A stretch of DNA of 64,000 nt from Pseudanabaena frigida. GTDB lineage: Bacteria > Cyanobacteriota > Cyanobacteriia > Pseudanabaenales > Pseudanabaenaceae. Under the pieces are notes generated by a model, which was given only the letters and a program-made list of their open reading frames with translations, was not told the DNA's origin and did no database searches. Position 1 is the stretch's first letter, and each line of letters starts with the position of its first letter. The stretch lies in NCBI GenBank assembly GCA_003242085.1, contig QBML01000002.1, positions 124,001-188,000 of the forward strand, read 5' to 3'. Below are positions 25,818 through 33,755 of this stretch, one piece after another. A program made the translations under genes and the position numbers.

Positions 25818-26783
25818 CTACTTAGGTCGTACAACCATAATGCCGATTGCACGATCTACTCGTTCGACATAGCGTTGCAAATCGGGAGCAACCTTCACTT
25901 TACCCGACGGTGAGGCATGAATAAAACCAATGCCATTGGAAGTTGGATAAACAAATCCTGTATGCGTGGTGTCAAGTCCTTTAATATCAGTAGCTACGGC
26001 AATAATATCTCCAGCTTTTAATAAGGGATAGATTGATTTAATCTTAGCTGTCGGAATGTACCGTAATTGCTCAGACTGCATTTCTAGTTCGATCTTTTTC
26101 TCCATTGCTAGAATGCATTGATAATTAGCTTCGCTATTCTTCAGCCTTGAATATTTACGCCAATTGCTACTCATAAAGTTTAATGTCTTATTCAGTGGCA
26201 ATCCACCTAATTCATCGGTAACATCTTTCACAATATTCCGTTTCTCGTTATCGCGTATCCATTCTGAGAAGTAATGCAAACGACTACAATAGCCATCTAG
26301 CTTGCCATTTGCATATCGCACTGCTTCTACATTTTGGACAAAGTTCTCATAGGTGGGATTAGGAGAGTGCAGGTTACGAGAGAAGGCAAGAACTGTTTCG
26401 ACGAATAGCACGCAGTCAAACTCTGTGAGTGATACAAATAGTTTTTCCGTTGCGCCTCGATCTAGCAATCCTTCGCGATAGGTTGCACCGATGAACTTAG
26501 TAGAAACTATTTGCAGAACTTCATCTATAGGTATTGAAGAGAATTGGCGATCGCCTAGTGACTGCATCAATCGCTGATATTCTGACTTAGTTGCAGAAGT
26601 ATCTAAAATAGATAGTTTTTGAGAAGAACTTTGGGATAAATCTTGAGGTGTAGATGGGTTGCTTTTAGCAGTGACAAGAATTCGATCTCTCTGGTCAATA
26701 TCTTTAATATTAGGAATAAAGTAATCGCTAAAAGATATGCCTAGCAAAGCAAATAGCAAAAATGGTTTGATAAATTGGGGCAT
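25818..26783 (-). CDS. DUF1460 amidase-like (NlpC/P60-related) exported protein
   Basis: The 321 residues begin with a signal or anchor helix (FIKPFLLFALLGISFS). The rest matches DUF1460, an N-acetylmuramoyl-L-alanine amidase-like family: DCVLFVETVLAFSRN near 135 carries the likely catalytic Cys, DTTHTGFVYPTSNG near 280 the His, and FIHASPSGKVKV is nearby. LNKTLNFMSSNWRKYSRL is also a typical segment. It probably trims cell-wall peptides in the periplasm. The ndhO/ycf34 pair lies on the other side. The small Ycf34 gene is 25 bases upstream on the same strand. Confidence 0.8.
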   Translation of the reverse strand: MPQFIKPFLLFALLGISFSDYFIPNIKDIDQRDRILVTAKSNPSTPQDLSQSSSQKLSILDTSATKSEYQRLMQSLGDRQFSSIPIDEVLQIVSTKFIGATYREGLLDRGATEKLFVSLTEFDCVLFVETVLAFSRNLHSPNPTYENFVQNVEAVRYANGKLDGYCSRLHYFSEWIRDNEKRNIVKDVTDELGGLPLNKTLNFMSSNWRKYSRLKNSEANYQCILAMEKKIELEMQSEQLRYIPTAKIKSIYPLLKAGDIIAVATDIKGLDTTHTGFVYPTSNGIGFIHASPSGKVKVAPDLQRYVERVDRAIGIMVVRPK

Positions 26784-26808
26784 GAATTCCTAATTTGTTG
26801 CTTAGCGT

Positions 26809-27057
26809 TTAAGTAGGAACTAATTCGCCAGGGCGCAATTTTATCCATTTCCCTATCTCTGGGGAAAAGCTCTCACAGCCGACGACATCCCATTCCATTT
26901 GAATATCTTCAGGTGCTGTTCGGATATTGACATTAATTGTCGGTGAATTTGCCTCAAAGTCTGGGCTATCGGTTAGATGCGGTTGTAGATGTTGCGCTTC
27001 GACAGCGTGATATGTGATACAGCGATCGACGTAGGTGCAATTAATGCAGATACACAT
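26809..27057 (-). CDS. ycf34: Ycf34-like iron-sulfur protein
   Basis: The start at 27057 gives MCICINCTYVDRC, with four Cys in the first 13 residues (C2, C4, C7, C13) as in Ycf34. The rest has LQPHLTDSPDFEANSP, DIQMEWDVVGCESFSP and GKWIKLRPGE, also Ycf34-like. Length is 82 residues. An in-frame start five codons upstream is possible, but Ycf34 proteins begin at MCIC. The family binds an Fe-S cluster and supports photosynthetic electron transport in Synechocystis. ndhO is divergent, 171 bases away. Confidence 0.85.
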   Translation of the reverse strand: MCICINCTYVDRCITYHAVEAQHLQPHLTDSPDFEANSPTINVNIRTAPEDIQMEWDVVGCESFSPEIGKWIKLRPGELVPT

Positions 27058-27227
27058 AGCGTTTATCCCCAATTGATGTAGTTATTCTAGCCGATCGAAA
27101 CAGGGAGGATGGGCAAAACTTGCCCTTCCTATTTTATGGGTTTTAATTTGTCGCAAGCATTATAGTGATTGATATACAATACCTACTAGCAGTTTTAAAT
27201 CCTTAATAATTTGTTGCACTAAAAACT

Positions 27228-27446
27228 ATGGCACTGAAGAAAGGCACACTCGTTCGAGCAATTCGCGAAAAGCTAGAAAATAGCCCTGAAGCAACCGCAA
27301 ATGATACTCGCTGGTCGTCTTATCTGTTTGAGACTTGGGGCGAAGTGTTAGAGTTTCGTGGTGATTATGTCCAGATTAAATTTGGTAAAGTGCCAACCCC
27401 TGTAATTTGGCTTCATAAAGATCAATTAGAAGAGCAAGCAGCTTAA
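27228..27446 (+). CDS. ndhO: NAD(P)H-quinone oxidoreductase subunit O
   Basis: The 72-residue protein begins [19 protein letters not shown] and has [18 protein letters not shown] and [18 protein letters not shown], the standard NdhO pattern. It is a soluble peripheral subunit of cyanobacterial/chloroplast NDH-1, acting in cyclic electron flow. A terminator follows and surE begins within 60 bases. Confidence 0.95.
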   Translation: MALKKGTLVRAIREKLENSPEATANDTRWSSYLFETWGEVLEFRGDYVQIKFGKVPTPVIWLHKDQLEEQAA

Positions 27447-27455
27447 TTACTTATA

Positions 27456-27484
27456 AGAAGCGCATCCGACGGGTGCGCTTCTTG
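27456..27484 (+). terminator. Terminator of ndhO
   Basis: Arms 27456-27469 and 27471-27484 pair with one mismatch (AAGAAGCGCATCCG and CGGGTGCGCTTCTT). It lies between ndhO and surE and overlaps the stretch before the surE start. Confidence 0.65.
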
Positions 27485-27505
27485 AGATTATATTCAAAAA
27501 AATTC

Positions 27506-28204
27506 ATGACAATTATCTTGACCAATGACGATGGTATCGATGCGGAGGGAATTTGGTCTTTACAACAGGCGACTGAAATAGCATTTGGGGTAAAAGGGGC
27601 GATCGCTGCACCATTACGTCAGTATTCGGGATGCGGACATCAAGTAACTACCCATGCGCCGATCGCAATTTCTAAACGTGATGAGCATACCTACGCGATC
27701 GATGGCTCACCTGCGGACTGCGTGCGGGTGGCGATCGCGCATTTGTATAGCGATGTGAAATTAGTACTATCGGGCATAAATCATGGCGGCAATATGGGCG
27801 TGGACGTCTATATGTCGGGGACAGTGGCGGCAGTGCGTGAGGCTGCCTTTCACAATATTCCCGCGATCGCTATTTCCCATTATCAAGATCGACGCAAAGC
27901 TTTTAATTGGCAATGGGCGGCAAGGACAACGGCTTCTGTAATACAGCAACTCATGCAAATTCAGCTCGCACCCCAATCCTACTGGAATGTCAACCTGCCA
28001 CATTTAGAAGCTGATGAGCTTAATGCGAACATTCCTGAGATTGTGTTTTGTGAAAAGGCAAGTCAGCCATTACCATTAGAGTTTGAGGCGGATGGCGATC
28101 GCGTTACTTATACGGGTCGTTACAATCTACGCGATCGCGAACCTAATACCGATGTTGATGTTTGTTTTTCTGGCAAAATTGCGGTTACTCAGATGAGTAT
28201 TTGA
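27506..28204 (+). CDS. surE: 5'/3'-nucleotidase SurE
   Basis: ATG at 27506 starts MTIILTNDDGIDAEG, the standard SurE opening with its metal-binding Asp pair; a longer frame from 27473 adds 11 residues without homology. Other motifs are AAPLRQYSGCGHQVT, DGSPADCVRVA, VLSGINHGGNMGVDVYMSGT and SGTVAAVREAAF. The 232 residues are a usual length. SurE dephosphorylates nucleoside monophosphates and short polyphosphates. It is immediately followed by the end of the Pnkp gene, which converges from the other strand. Confidence 0.93.
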   Translation: MTIILTNDDGIDAEGIWSLQQATEIAFGVKGAIAAPLRQYSGCGHQVTTHAPIAISKRDEHTYAIDGSPADCVRVAIAHLYSDVKLVLSGINHGGNMGVDVYMSGTVAAVREAAFHNIPAIAISHYQDRRKAFNWQWAARTTASVIQQLMQIQLAPQSYWNVNLPHLEADELNANIPEIVFCEKASQPLPLEFEADGDRVTYTGRYNLRDREPNTDVDVCFSGKIAVTQMSI

Positions 28205-28210
28205 TTCTAG

Positions 28211-28342
28211 CGGTTCGCGATCATCGAGTGGTCTAACCCTTTGAGTTGGGATATAGCCATCCAGAAAACAGTTTGGTCATACGCAGAAGTCGCGGCAGCT
28301 TTGGCTAGTTTAACTGGATGGCTTAATGAGCCGACTCCTTAA
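28211..28342 (+). other. Open stretch that looks like a gene fragment
   Basis: Forty-three codons follow a TAG at 28208 and end at TAA 28340. They read like real protein (EWSNPLSWDIAIQKTVWSYAE) but have no start codon. It may be a degraded end of some lost gene between surE and pnkp. Family not recognised; support is weak. Confidence 0.25.
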
Positions 28343-28345
28343 GCT

Positions 28346-30946
28346 CTACAACCTTGGATCGACAGGTTCGCTTTCTAATGCTAATACTCCAAACACACAT
28401 TCATGAACTTGGCGCAAGGTCGCTTTGGCAACAAACCGTTCCAATCCTTCAATACCTAGGGCAAATTCTCGTAAGGCTAGCGATCGCTTAACCGACAATC
28501 CTCTTTGGCGGAGGCGGTCTAGGTTTTGTGGTAGGGAATATTCTGCTCCATAGATGATGCGGAGATATTCTTGTCCACGACATTTCACCGCAGGCTGAAT
28601 CAATCCTTTCTTAGTTTCATTGATAAACTCCAATGGCTTGACCACCATTCCTTCACCACCTTTAGTAGTTAACTCTTGCCACCATTGGATTCCTTCTAAC
28701 TGGCTAGCAGCATCGTTAAGATTGACCAGCCGATACTCAGTAGCAAGTAGTAGGTTGCGATCAGCCTGACAAACTTGGGCAATCTGCTGCATATGCCATT
28801 CATGATTCCGATCGATGTGAACTTTGCCCTCTGTTGCCAAAATATGAAAGGGAGCCAGTTTTAGATCCTCAATGGAATCGACATTCCAGCAATAACGTCG
28901 ATAGGCAGCGACATATTGACCCGCTAATTGATGGCGTTGTTGGTATTGATCGAGCAGAGAACTTACATCGAGCCCGCGTTCTGTGGCTTGTTGCAAACTT
29001 GCGATCGCCTGACTCAGAGATTGATTAGCCGCCACACCTACCGATGCATATTGTTGTCGCAGTAAAGCTTGAGCTTTAACCGACCAAGGCATGAGTTCGC
29101 AGTCAAGACATACCCAATCAGTTTGAAATTGTTCCCAAAATCCGCTTTGAGCTAGGACTGACTGTACTCGCAATAGGAGTTCCATTTCTAAGGTAGGATT
29201 ATCAAAAAAGCGGCGACCTGTGCGGGTGTAGCAGATGCCAATCCCTTCATCGGTAATCCCAAAACGACTACTGGCAGCGGCTTCATCCTTGCAGATAATC
29301 GTCACTGTGCGCGAACCCATGTGTTTTTCTTCGCAAACAACTCGATCAATTCCAGCTTGCTTGTAATAAGCAAAGGCTTCTGTGGGATATTCGAGAAAGC
29401 CTAGCTCGGTAGAAGTTGCCACAGGCGACATGGTGGGCGGTAAATAGATCAGCCATTTGGGATTAGCCGCAAATCGACTCATGACTTCTAGAGCCGCGAT
29501 CGCATTTTCTTCTTTGATTGTGATATTGCGCTGAAGCCGCGTAGAAACTAGCATCTTTCCTAGAACATCGGCAATATTGAGAACATCATCATGTTGTTGT
29601 TGGGCAGTGAGTGGTGAATCAATTGGAACTTCAGGAATTAATGGCTTTACAGGTTCACAGTAAACTCGACTAGCCTGCACGCTCACCAGTTCTCTTTCAG
29701 GATAGCGCAAAGCACTCAGCTTGCCACCAAACACGCAGCCAGTATCAATATCAATGGTGTTATTCAGCCATTCTGCTTCTGGAACGGGTGTATGTCCGTA
29801 GACCACCATCGCTTGTCCGCGATATTCCGCTGCCCAGTTATAGCGTACAGGTAAGCCAAATTTATCAATTTCGCCTGTAGTTTCGCCAAAGAGAGCAAAG
29901 TCGCGCACCCTCCCTGAGCCTCGCCCTTGGAGTTCCGCTTTCATGCCAGCATGGGCTACAACTAATTTGCCACTATCCAAAACATAGTGACTGATGAGAG
30001 AATCAAGGAACTGACACATTTCTTGAATAGCTTCATCCCGTAATTCAGCCGACAATCCTTCAATTTCCGCTAAGGTTTGTTCTAAGCCATGATTGATTTT
30101 GACATTTTTACCGTTTAGTTTCCGTAACAATTTGATATCGTGATTTCCGGGAACGCAAAGTCCTGTTTCGGCTACCACCATATTTCTAACCAGTTTGACC
30201 GTATCTAAAATGCGATCGCCGCGATCGACTAAATCACCTAAAAAAACTGCCTTGCGTCCTTCTGGATGACTGTAAGTTGGGAATTCCCAAAATGGTGAAT
30301 TTGTTGGCGAGTTAGCTTTTGCCTCCAGTATTTGATATCCCAGCGATCGCAATAATTCCTCTAATTCATCACAGCAGCCATGCACATCACCGATGATGTC
30401 AAAGGGGCCATGATCCTGTTTGCGATTATTCCAAAGTGGTTGACGTTCGATTTCCACATTCTCGATTTCCTCTAAGGAAGAGAGAATGAATACATGACGA
30501 AATCCTTCTCTTTCTAAACCACGTAAAGATTTTCGTAAATTCTGGACATGTCGCCGCACTACATGCTCACCAAACTGGCGATCGGGACGCTGTTGATTGC
30601 GATCGTGGCATACTTTCTCTGGCAAGTTCAGGACGATCGCTACAGGAATGCAGTGATATTGCCGCGCCAAATCAATGTATTGCTTGCGGTCTTGCGTCTG
30701 TACATTAGTAGCATCAATGACGGTGAGTTTTCCTGCGGCTAATCTTTTTGCAGCAATGTAATGCAGTACGTCAAAGGCATCTTTACTGGCGGCTTGATTA
30801 TTTTCATCGTCAGAAACTAAACCGCGACAGAAATCAGAGGATATGACTTCGGTGGAGCGAAAATGCGTGTGAGCAAAGGTAGATTTACCAGAGCCAGAAG
30901 CTCCGACCATTGCAACTAAGGCGAGTTCGGGAATTTTAATTTTCAT
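28346..30946 (-). CDS. pnkp: Polynucleotide kinase-phosphatase-ligase of the bacterial RNA repair system
   Basis: The 866 residues carry the three bacterial Pnkp modules in order. The N-terminal 5'-kinase has VGASGSGKSTF (residues 14-24) and IDATNVQTQDRK. The central metallophosphatase has DIIGDVHGCCDELEELL near 183, FLGDLVDRGDR, CVPGNHDIKL and VVYGHTPVPE. The C-terminal adenylyltransferase has VCEEKHMGSRTV, with the K of its KxxG nucleotide-binding motif near 540, and later GEGMVVKPLEF. Pnkp heals and seals RNA ends after ribotoxin cuts. Its ATG overlaps the Hen1 stop as ATGA, so the two are co-translated. All motifs appear intact. Confidence 0.93.
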   Translation of the reverse strand: MKIKIPELALVAMVGASGSGKSTFAHTHFRSTEVISSDFCRGLVSDDENNQAASKDAFDVLHYIAAKRLAAGKLTVIDATNVQTQDRKQYIDLARQYHCIPVAIVLNLPEKVCHDRNQQRPDRQFGEHVVRRHVQNLRKSLRGLEREGFRHVFILSSLEEIENVEIERQPLWNNRKQDHGPFDIIGDVHGCCDELEELLRSLGYQILEAKANSPTNSPFWEFPTYSHPEGRKAVFLGDLVDRGDRILDTVKLVRNMVVAETGLCVPGNHDIKLLRKLNGKNVKINHGLEQTLAEIEGLSAELRDEAIQEMCQFLDSLISHYVLDSGKLVVAHAGMKAELQGRGSGRVRDFALFGETTGEIDKFGLPVRYNWAAEYRGQAMVVYGHTPVPEAEWLNNTIDIDTGCVFGGKLSALRYPERELVSVQASRVYCEPVKPLIPEVPIDSPLTAQQQHDDVLNIADVLGKMLVSTRLQRNITIKEENAIAALEVMSRFAANPKWLIYLPPTMSPVATSTELGFLEYPTEAFAYYKQAGIDRVVCEEKHMGSRTVTIICKDEAAASSRFGITDEGIGICYTRTGRRFFDNPTLEMELLLRVQSVLAQSGFWEQFQTDWVCLDCELMPWSVKAQALLRQQYASVGVAANQSLSQAIASLQQATERGLDVSSLLDQYQQRHQLAGQYVAAYRRYCWNVDSIEDLKLAPFHILATEGKVHIDRNHEWHMQQIAQVCQADRNLLLATEYRLVNLNDAASQLEGIQWWQELTTKGGEGMVVKPLEFINETKKGLIQPAVKCRGQEYLRIIYGAEYSLPQNLDRLRQRGLSVKRSLALREFALGIEGLERFVAKATLRQVHECVFGVLALESEPVDPRL

Positions 30947-32340
30947 CGTCTAAATATTCCCATTTGCGTAGGATAGCCTAATTCTAAATCTTCAGTACCA
31001 ATACCATGAAATTCCACAGCATAACCAAACTGCTCGGCAACTTGATTAGCCCAAGATTGGAATTCGGCTCTCGTCCATTCAAAACGATGATCGCGGTGGC
31101 GCAGTTTCCCATTCGGTAAATTCTCAAAGCGAACATTATATTCGATGTTCGGAGTCGTAATAATTACACTTTTCGGACGTGCAAATTCAAACACGACCCG
31201 CTCCATTGCCGCCAGTCGATTAAGATCGAGATGTTCAATTACCTCAATCAAAGTTGCTGCATCATAGTCATTCAAGCGATCATCTCGATAGGTGAGAGAA
31301 CCCTGAATCAATTGCAGGCTATCCTGTTGCCTTGCTGATAAATAATCTCGATTCAATCTCTCCTTCGCAATTTCGAGCGCGCGATAGGACACATCAACAC
31401 CTGCGATCTGCTCGAAGCAATTTTCTCTGAGCAGCGATCGCACTAATTTCCCTTCTCCACAACCCAAATCCACCACTCGCTTTGCACCAAGTTGTTTCAG
31501 CTTCGCCACTACTGTTTCTATCCGTTGCTGATTGAGACTTATCCTCTGCTCGATCGCTTCCTCTTCTTGAGCCTGAATGACATCTTTTTCCTCCAGATCG
31601 ACTTCATCCTCAGCGATTAATTGCTCCAAAGCCATGCGTGTAAGGCGGCGTTGTCGTTTCAGATAACGATTTGTAATCCGCTCCCGTTCGGGATGATTGC
31701 CGAGCCAGCCTTCTCCATGTCGTAGTAATTTCTCTACTTCGTCATCGCCAACCCAATAGTGCTTATCATCATCTAGCACGGGCATCAATACATAGAGATG
31801 ACTCAACAAATCCGACAGGCGAATTGTATTTTGCAAACTCACGACGAAATAAAGGCTATTGCCCCAATCAGGAAATTGTTCATCGAGAGGTAAAGATTGA
31901 GCAGTGATTTGGTATCCCAATGGCTCAAACAGTTGTCTCAAAAAAGTTTCGCCTCCACGACAGGGTAACACAGGCAGACTCACGGTTAAGGGAATTGCCA
32001 TATTGACCAGTTCGGGCAAATTGTGGCAATGTCCAGAAAGCGCTGTACTAAAAACATTGGCGATCGCTACACTCAGAAATGACGATGCAACATAGGGGCG
32101 ATCGTTCACATACTGTTCTAAAGTTCTTTCACTGCTCGATTTTGATTTACCCCGCACGAGGCTGACGGGATCGATATCCAGTAGTAATGCAGCTGTACAG
32201 CGATCGCGATTTGCCTCTGGATAAAATACCGATGCTTTGCCAAAGGTGGTGGAAAATGTCTGACAGCGATCGGGGTGCTTATGCAGTAGGTAGCCGAGAT
32301 CGGTTGCAGGTTGGTGCGTTGTGGTGATGTTTAACAGCAA
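30943..32340 (-). CDS. hen1: 3'-terminal RNA ribose 2'-O-methyltransferase Hen1
   Basis: The 465 residues begin MLLNITTTHQPATDLGYLLHK, typical of the bacterial Hen1 N-terminal domain that stimulates Pnkp ligation. The methyltransferase half has RVVDLGCGEGKLVRSLL near 285 (SAM-binding), ATLIEVIEHLDLNRL (ExxEH metal-binding motif), and HRDHRFEWTR (metal-binding His). Bacterial Hen1 methylates the 2'-hydroxyl at the cut site before Pnkp seals it, so the repaired RNA cannot be cut again. The gene comes first in the operon, 3' end overlapping pnkp by four bases. Confidence 0.93.
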   Translation of the reverse strand: MLLNITTTHQPATDLGYLLHKHPDRCQTFSTTFGKASVFYPEANRDRCTAALLLDIDPVSLVRGKSKSSSERTLEQYVNDRPYVASSFLSVAIANVFSTALSGHCHNLPELVNMAIPLTVSLPVLPCRGGETFLRQLFEPLGYQITAQSLPLDEQFPDWGNSLYFVVSLQNTIRLSDLLSHLYVLMPVLDDDKHYWVGDDEVEKLLRHGEGWLGNHPERERITNRYLKRQRRLTRMALEQLIAEDEVDLEEKDVIQAQEEEAIEQRISLNQQRIETVVAKLKQLGAKRVVDLGCGEGKLVRSLLRENCFEQIAGVDVSYRALEIAKERLNRDYLSARQQDSLQLIQGSLTYRDDRLNDYDAATLIEVIEHLDLNRLAAMERVVFEFARPKSVIITTPNIEYNVRFENLPNGKLRHRDHRFEWTRAEFQSWANQVAEQFGYAVEFHGIGTEDLELGYPTQMGIFRR

Positions 32341-32374
32341 AGACTTAGCCTGTGTAACGGTTGATTTGAAGTTA

Positions 32375-32435
32375 TACAGTCTGTTTAGACATTATGTATT
32401 ACAAGAAATTTTTTGAGAAAGCGCAAAGCTCTGTA
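32375..32435 (+). repeat. Dispersed hairpin repeat, short copy 3
   Basis: CAGTCTGTTTAGACATTATGTA and GAGAAAGCGCAAAGCTCTGTA are joined directly through AAGAAATTTTTTGAG; the variable hairpin stem seen in the other copies is missing. It lies just upstream of hen1. The collapse of the stem suggests a deletion between the arms. Confidence 0.6.
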
Positions 32436-32571
32436 AGTTACTTTAGATCGAATAAAACTATTTCTGTTGCGTTAGCTCTAATGCTGAATCATACTGCGAT
32501 CGCCTAATAATTATTGATGTTTGACAACGGGTGCTCGCTTAAGCGAACTATAAATATTACCCGAATGGATT

Positions 32572-33618
32572 TTACAGAAGCGATCGCATTGTTTTTGCAA
32601 CTACATCAGGATATTCGGCTTTCATTAGAGCGCGAACTACAGCGACTCGTTTTGCACCTGCGGCGATCGCCTCGTCTAGATTATTGTCGTCGATGCCGCC
32701 GATCGCAAACCAAGGAATATCAACATGCTCGGCAGCATAGCTCACATATTCATAACCCGATGCTGCCTTGTTGGGTTTAGTTGGTGTGGCATGGACGGGG
32801 CCAACACCGACATAATCCACTCGATTATTCAGCGCGATTTCTAATTCTTGAGGGCTAGTAGTTGACTGTCCGATGATGTACTGAGAAGCATCGCCGCCAT
32901 TAGCATTGAGAATTTGGCGCACTGCCGAGACAGGTAAATCCGTTTGCCCCACATGGACACCATCAGCTCCCACGGCGATCGCGATATCTACGCGATCGTT
33001 AACTAAAAATAAAGCATCGTATTTATGGCAAATATCACAAAGCTGCTGGGCGATCTCAAAATGCTCTCTATCTTCCCCATCTTTTTTACGATACTGCACA
33101 ATTTGCACGCCGCCTTTCAATGCTGACTCCACAACGGAGGTGATGTTATCTACTGGCATTGTGACCAGATACAAACTCGCCGATCGCAACTTTTGGCGGC
33201 GGATTTGTCCAACATTAGTCATCTCATGGGCTAACAACTGACTCTCAAGCGTATAGACCTGATAGCGCATTTGTTTCATTGCCTCGCCCAAATTAGGATC
33301 GGTAACTTTGCCATATTCTTCTAAAACCCTAAGAGCCTCTTGTAAGCGTCCCATATTGGCTCTGAGGACTGCCTGCACATCAGTCCGTCTAACTTCATTG
33401 GCATGACTCAAACCAGTGGCTGGATCATCTGGAGTATTACGGGCAAGGCGAAATTCTTCTTTGTGCCATTGAGCAAGTTCTTGGCGCATCTGTTTGCAGC
33501 GATCGCACAACGCTACATCTTCTAAACCAAAGCGACACCATTCTTCGATAGTGCGGAGGGCTTCACGGGCGCGATCGAGGTTGGCATCAAGGATGCGATA
33601 AACAATTTGTTGAGACAT
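32572..33618 (-). CDS. thiE: Thiamine-phosphate synthase, long cyanobacterial form
   Basis: The 348 residues have two parts. The N-terminal 130 residues (YRILDANLDRAREALRTIEE) form the helical domain common to long cyanobacterial ThiE. The C-terminal TIM barrel has YLVTMP, VQIVQYRKKDG, FLVNDRVDIAIAVGADGVHVG, IIGQSTTSPQELEIA, VDYVGVGPVHATPTKP and WFAIGGIDDNN. These bind the pyrimidine diphosphate and thiazole phosphate that are joined to give thiamine phosphate. No TPP riboswitch is apparent upstream. It stands alone. Confidence 0.93.
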   Translation of the reverse strand: MSQQIVYRILDANLDRAREALRTIEEWCRFGLEDVALCDRCKQMRQELAQWHKEEFRLARNTPDDPATGLSHANEVRRTDVQAVLRANMGRLQEALRVLEEYGKVTDPNLGEAMKQMRYQVYTLESQLLAHEMTNVGQIRRQKLRSASLYLVTMPVDNITSVVESALKGGVQIVQYRKKDGEDREHFEIAQQLCDICHKYDALFLVNDRVDIAIAVGADGVHVGQTDLPVSAVRQILNANGGDASQYIIGQSTTSPQELEIALNNRVDYVGVGPVHATPTKPNKAASGYEYVSYAAEHVDIPWFAIGGIDDNNLDEAIAAGAKRVAVVRALMKAEYPDVVAKTMRSLL

Positions 33619-33665
33619 ATTGGAGCTGTAGTTTGATGCGGCTTACTTTTATCAAAAACAATTGG

Positions 33666-33755
33666 GCTTCGACTCCGCTCAGCCACCAAGAAGCAAATTA
33701 ACGTTAGCTAAGCGAAGCCGAAGCTAAAACTACGGTAGCTGAGCGAAGTCGAAGC
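33666..33755. repeat. CTTCGACT-type inverted repeat upstream of thiE
   Basis: GCTTCGACTCCGCTCAGC at 33666 and GCTGAGCGAAGTCGAAGC ending at 33755 pair with one mismatch; a second partial copy (AGCTAAGCGAAGCCGAAGC) lies between. Such GGCTTCGACTCCGCTCAGCC elements are common dispersed repeats in cyanobacteria. The last bases touch the stop of the next minus-strand gene. Confidence 0.55.

Noticed and set aside
33619-33665. TPP riboswitch before thiE
   Set aside because: No THI-box sequence was seen in the short gap upstream of thiE.
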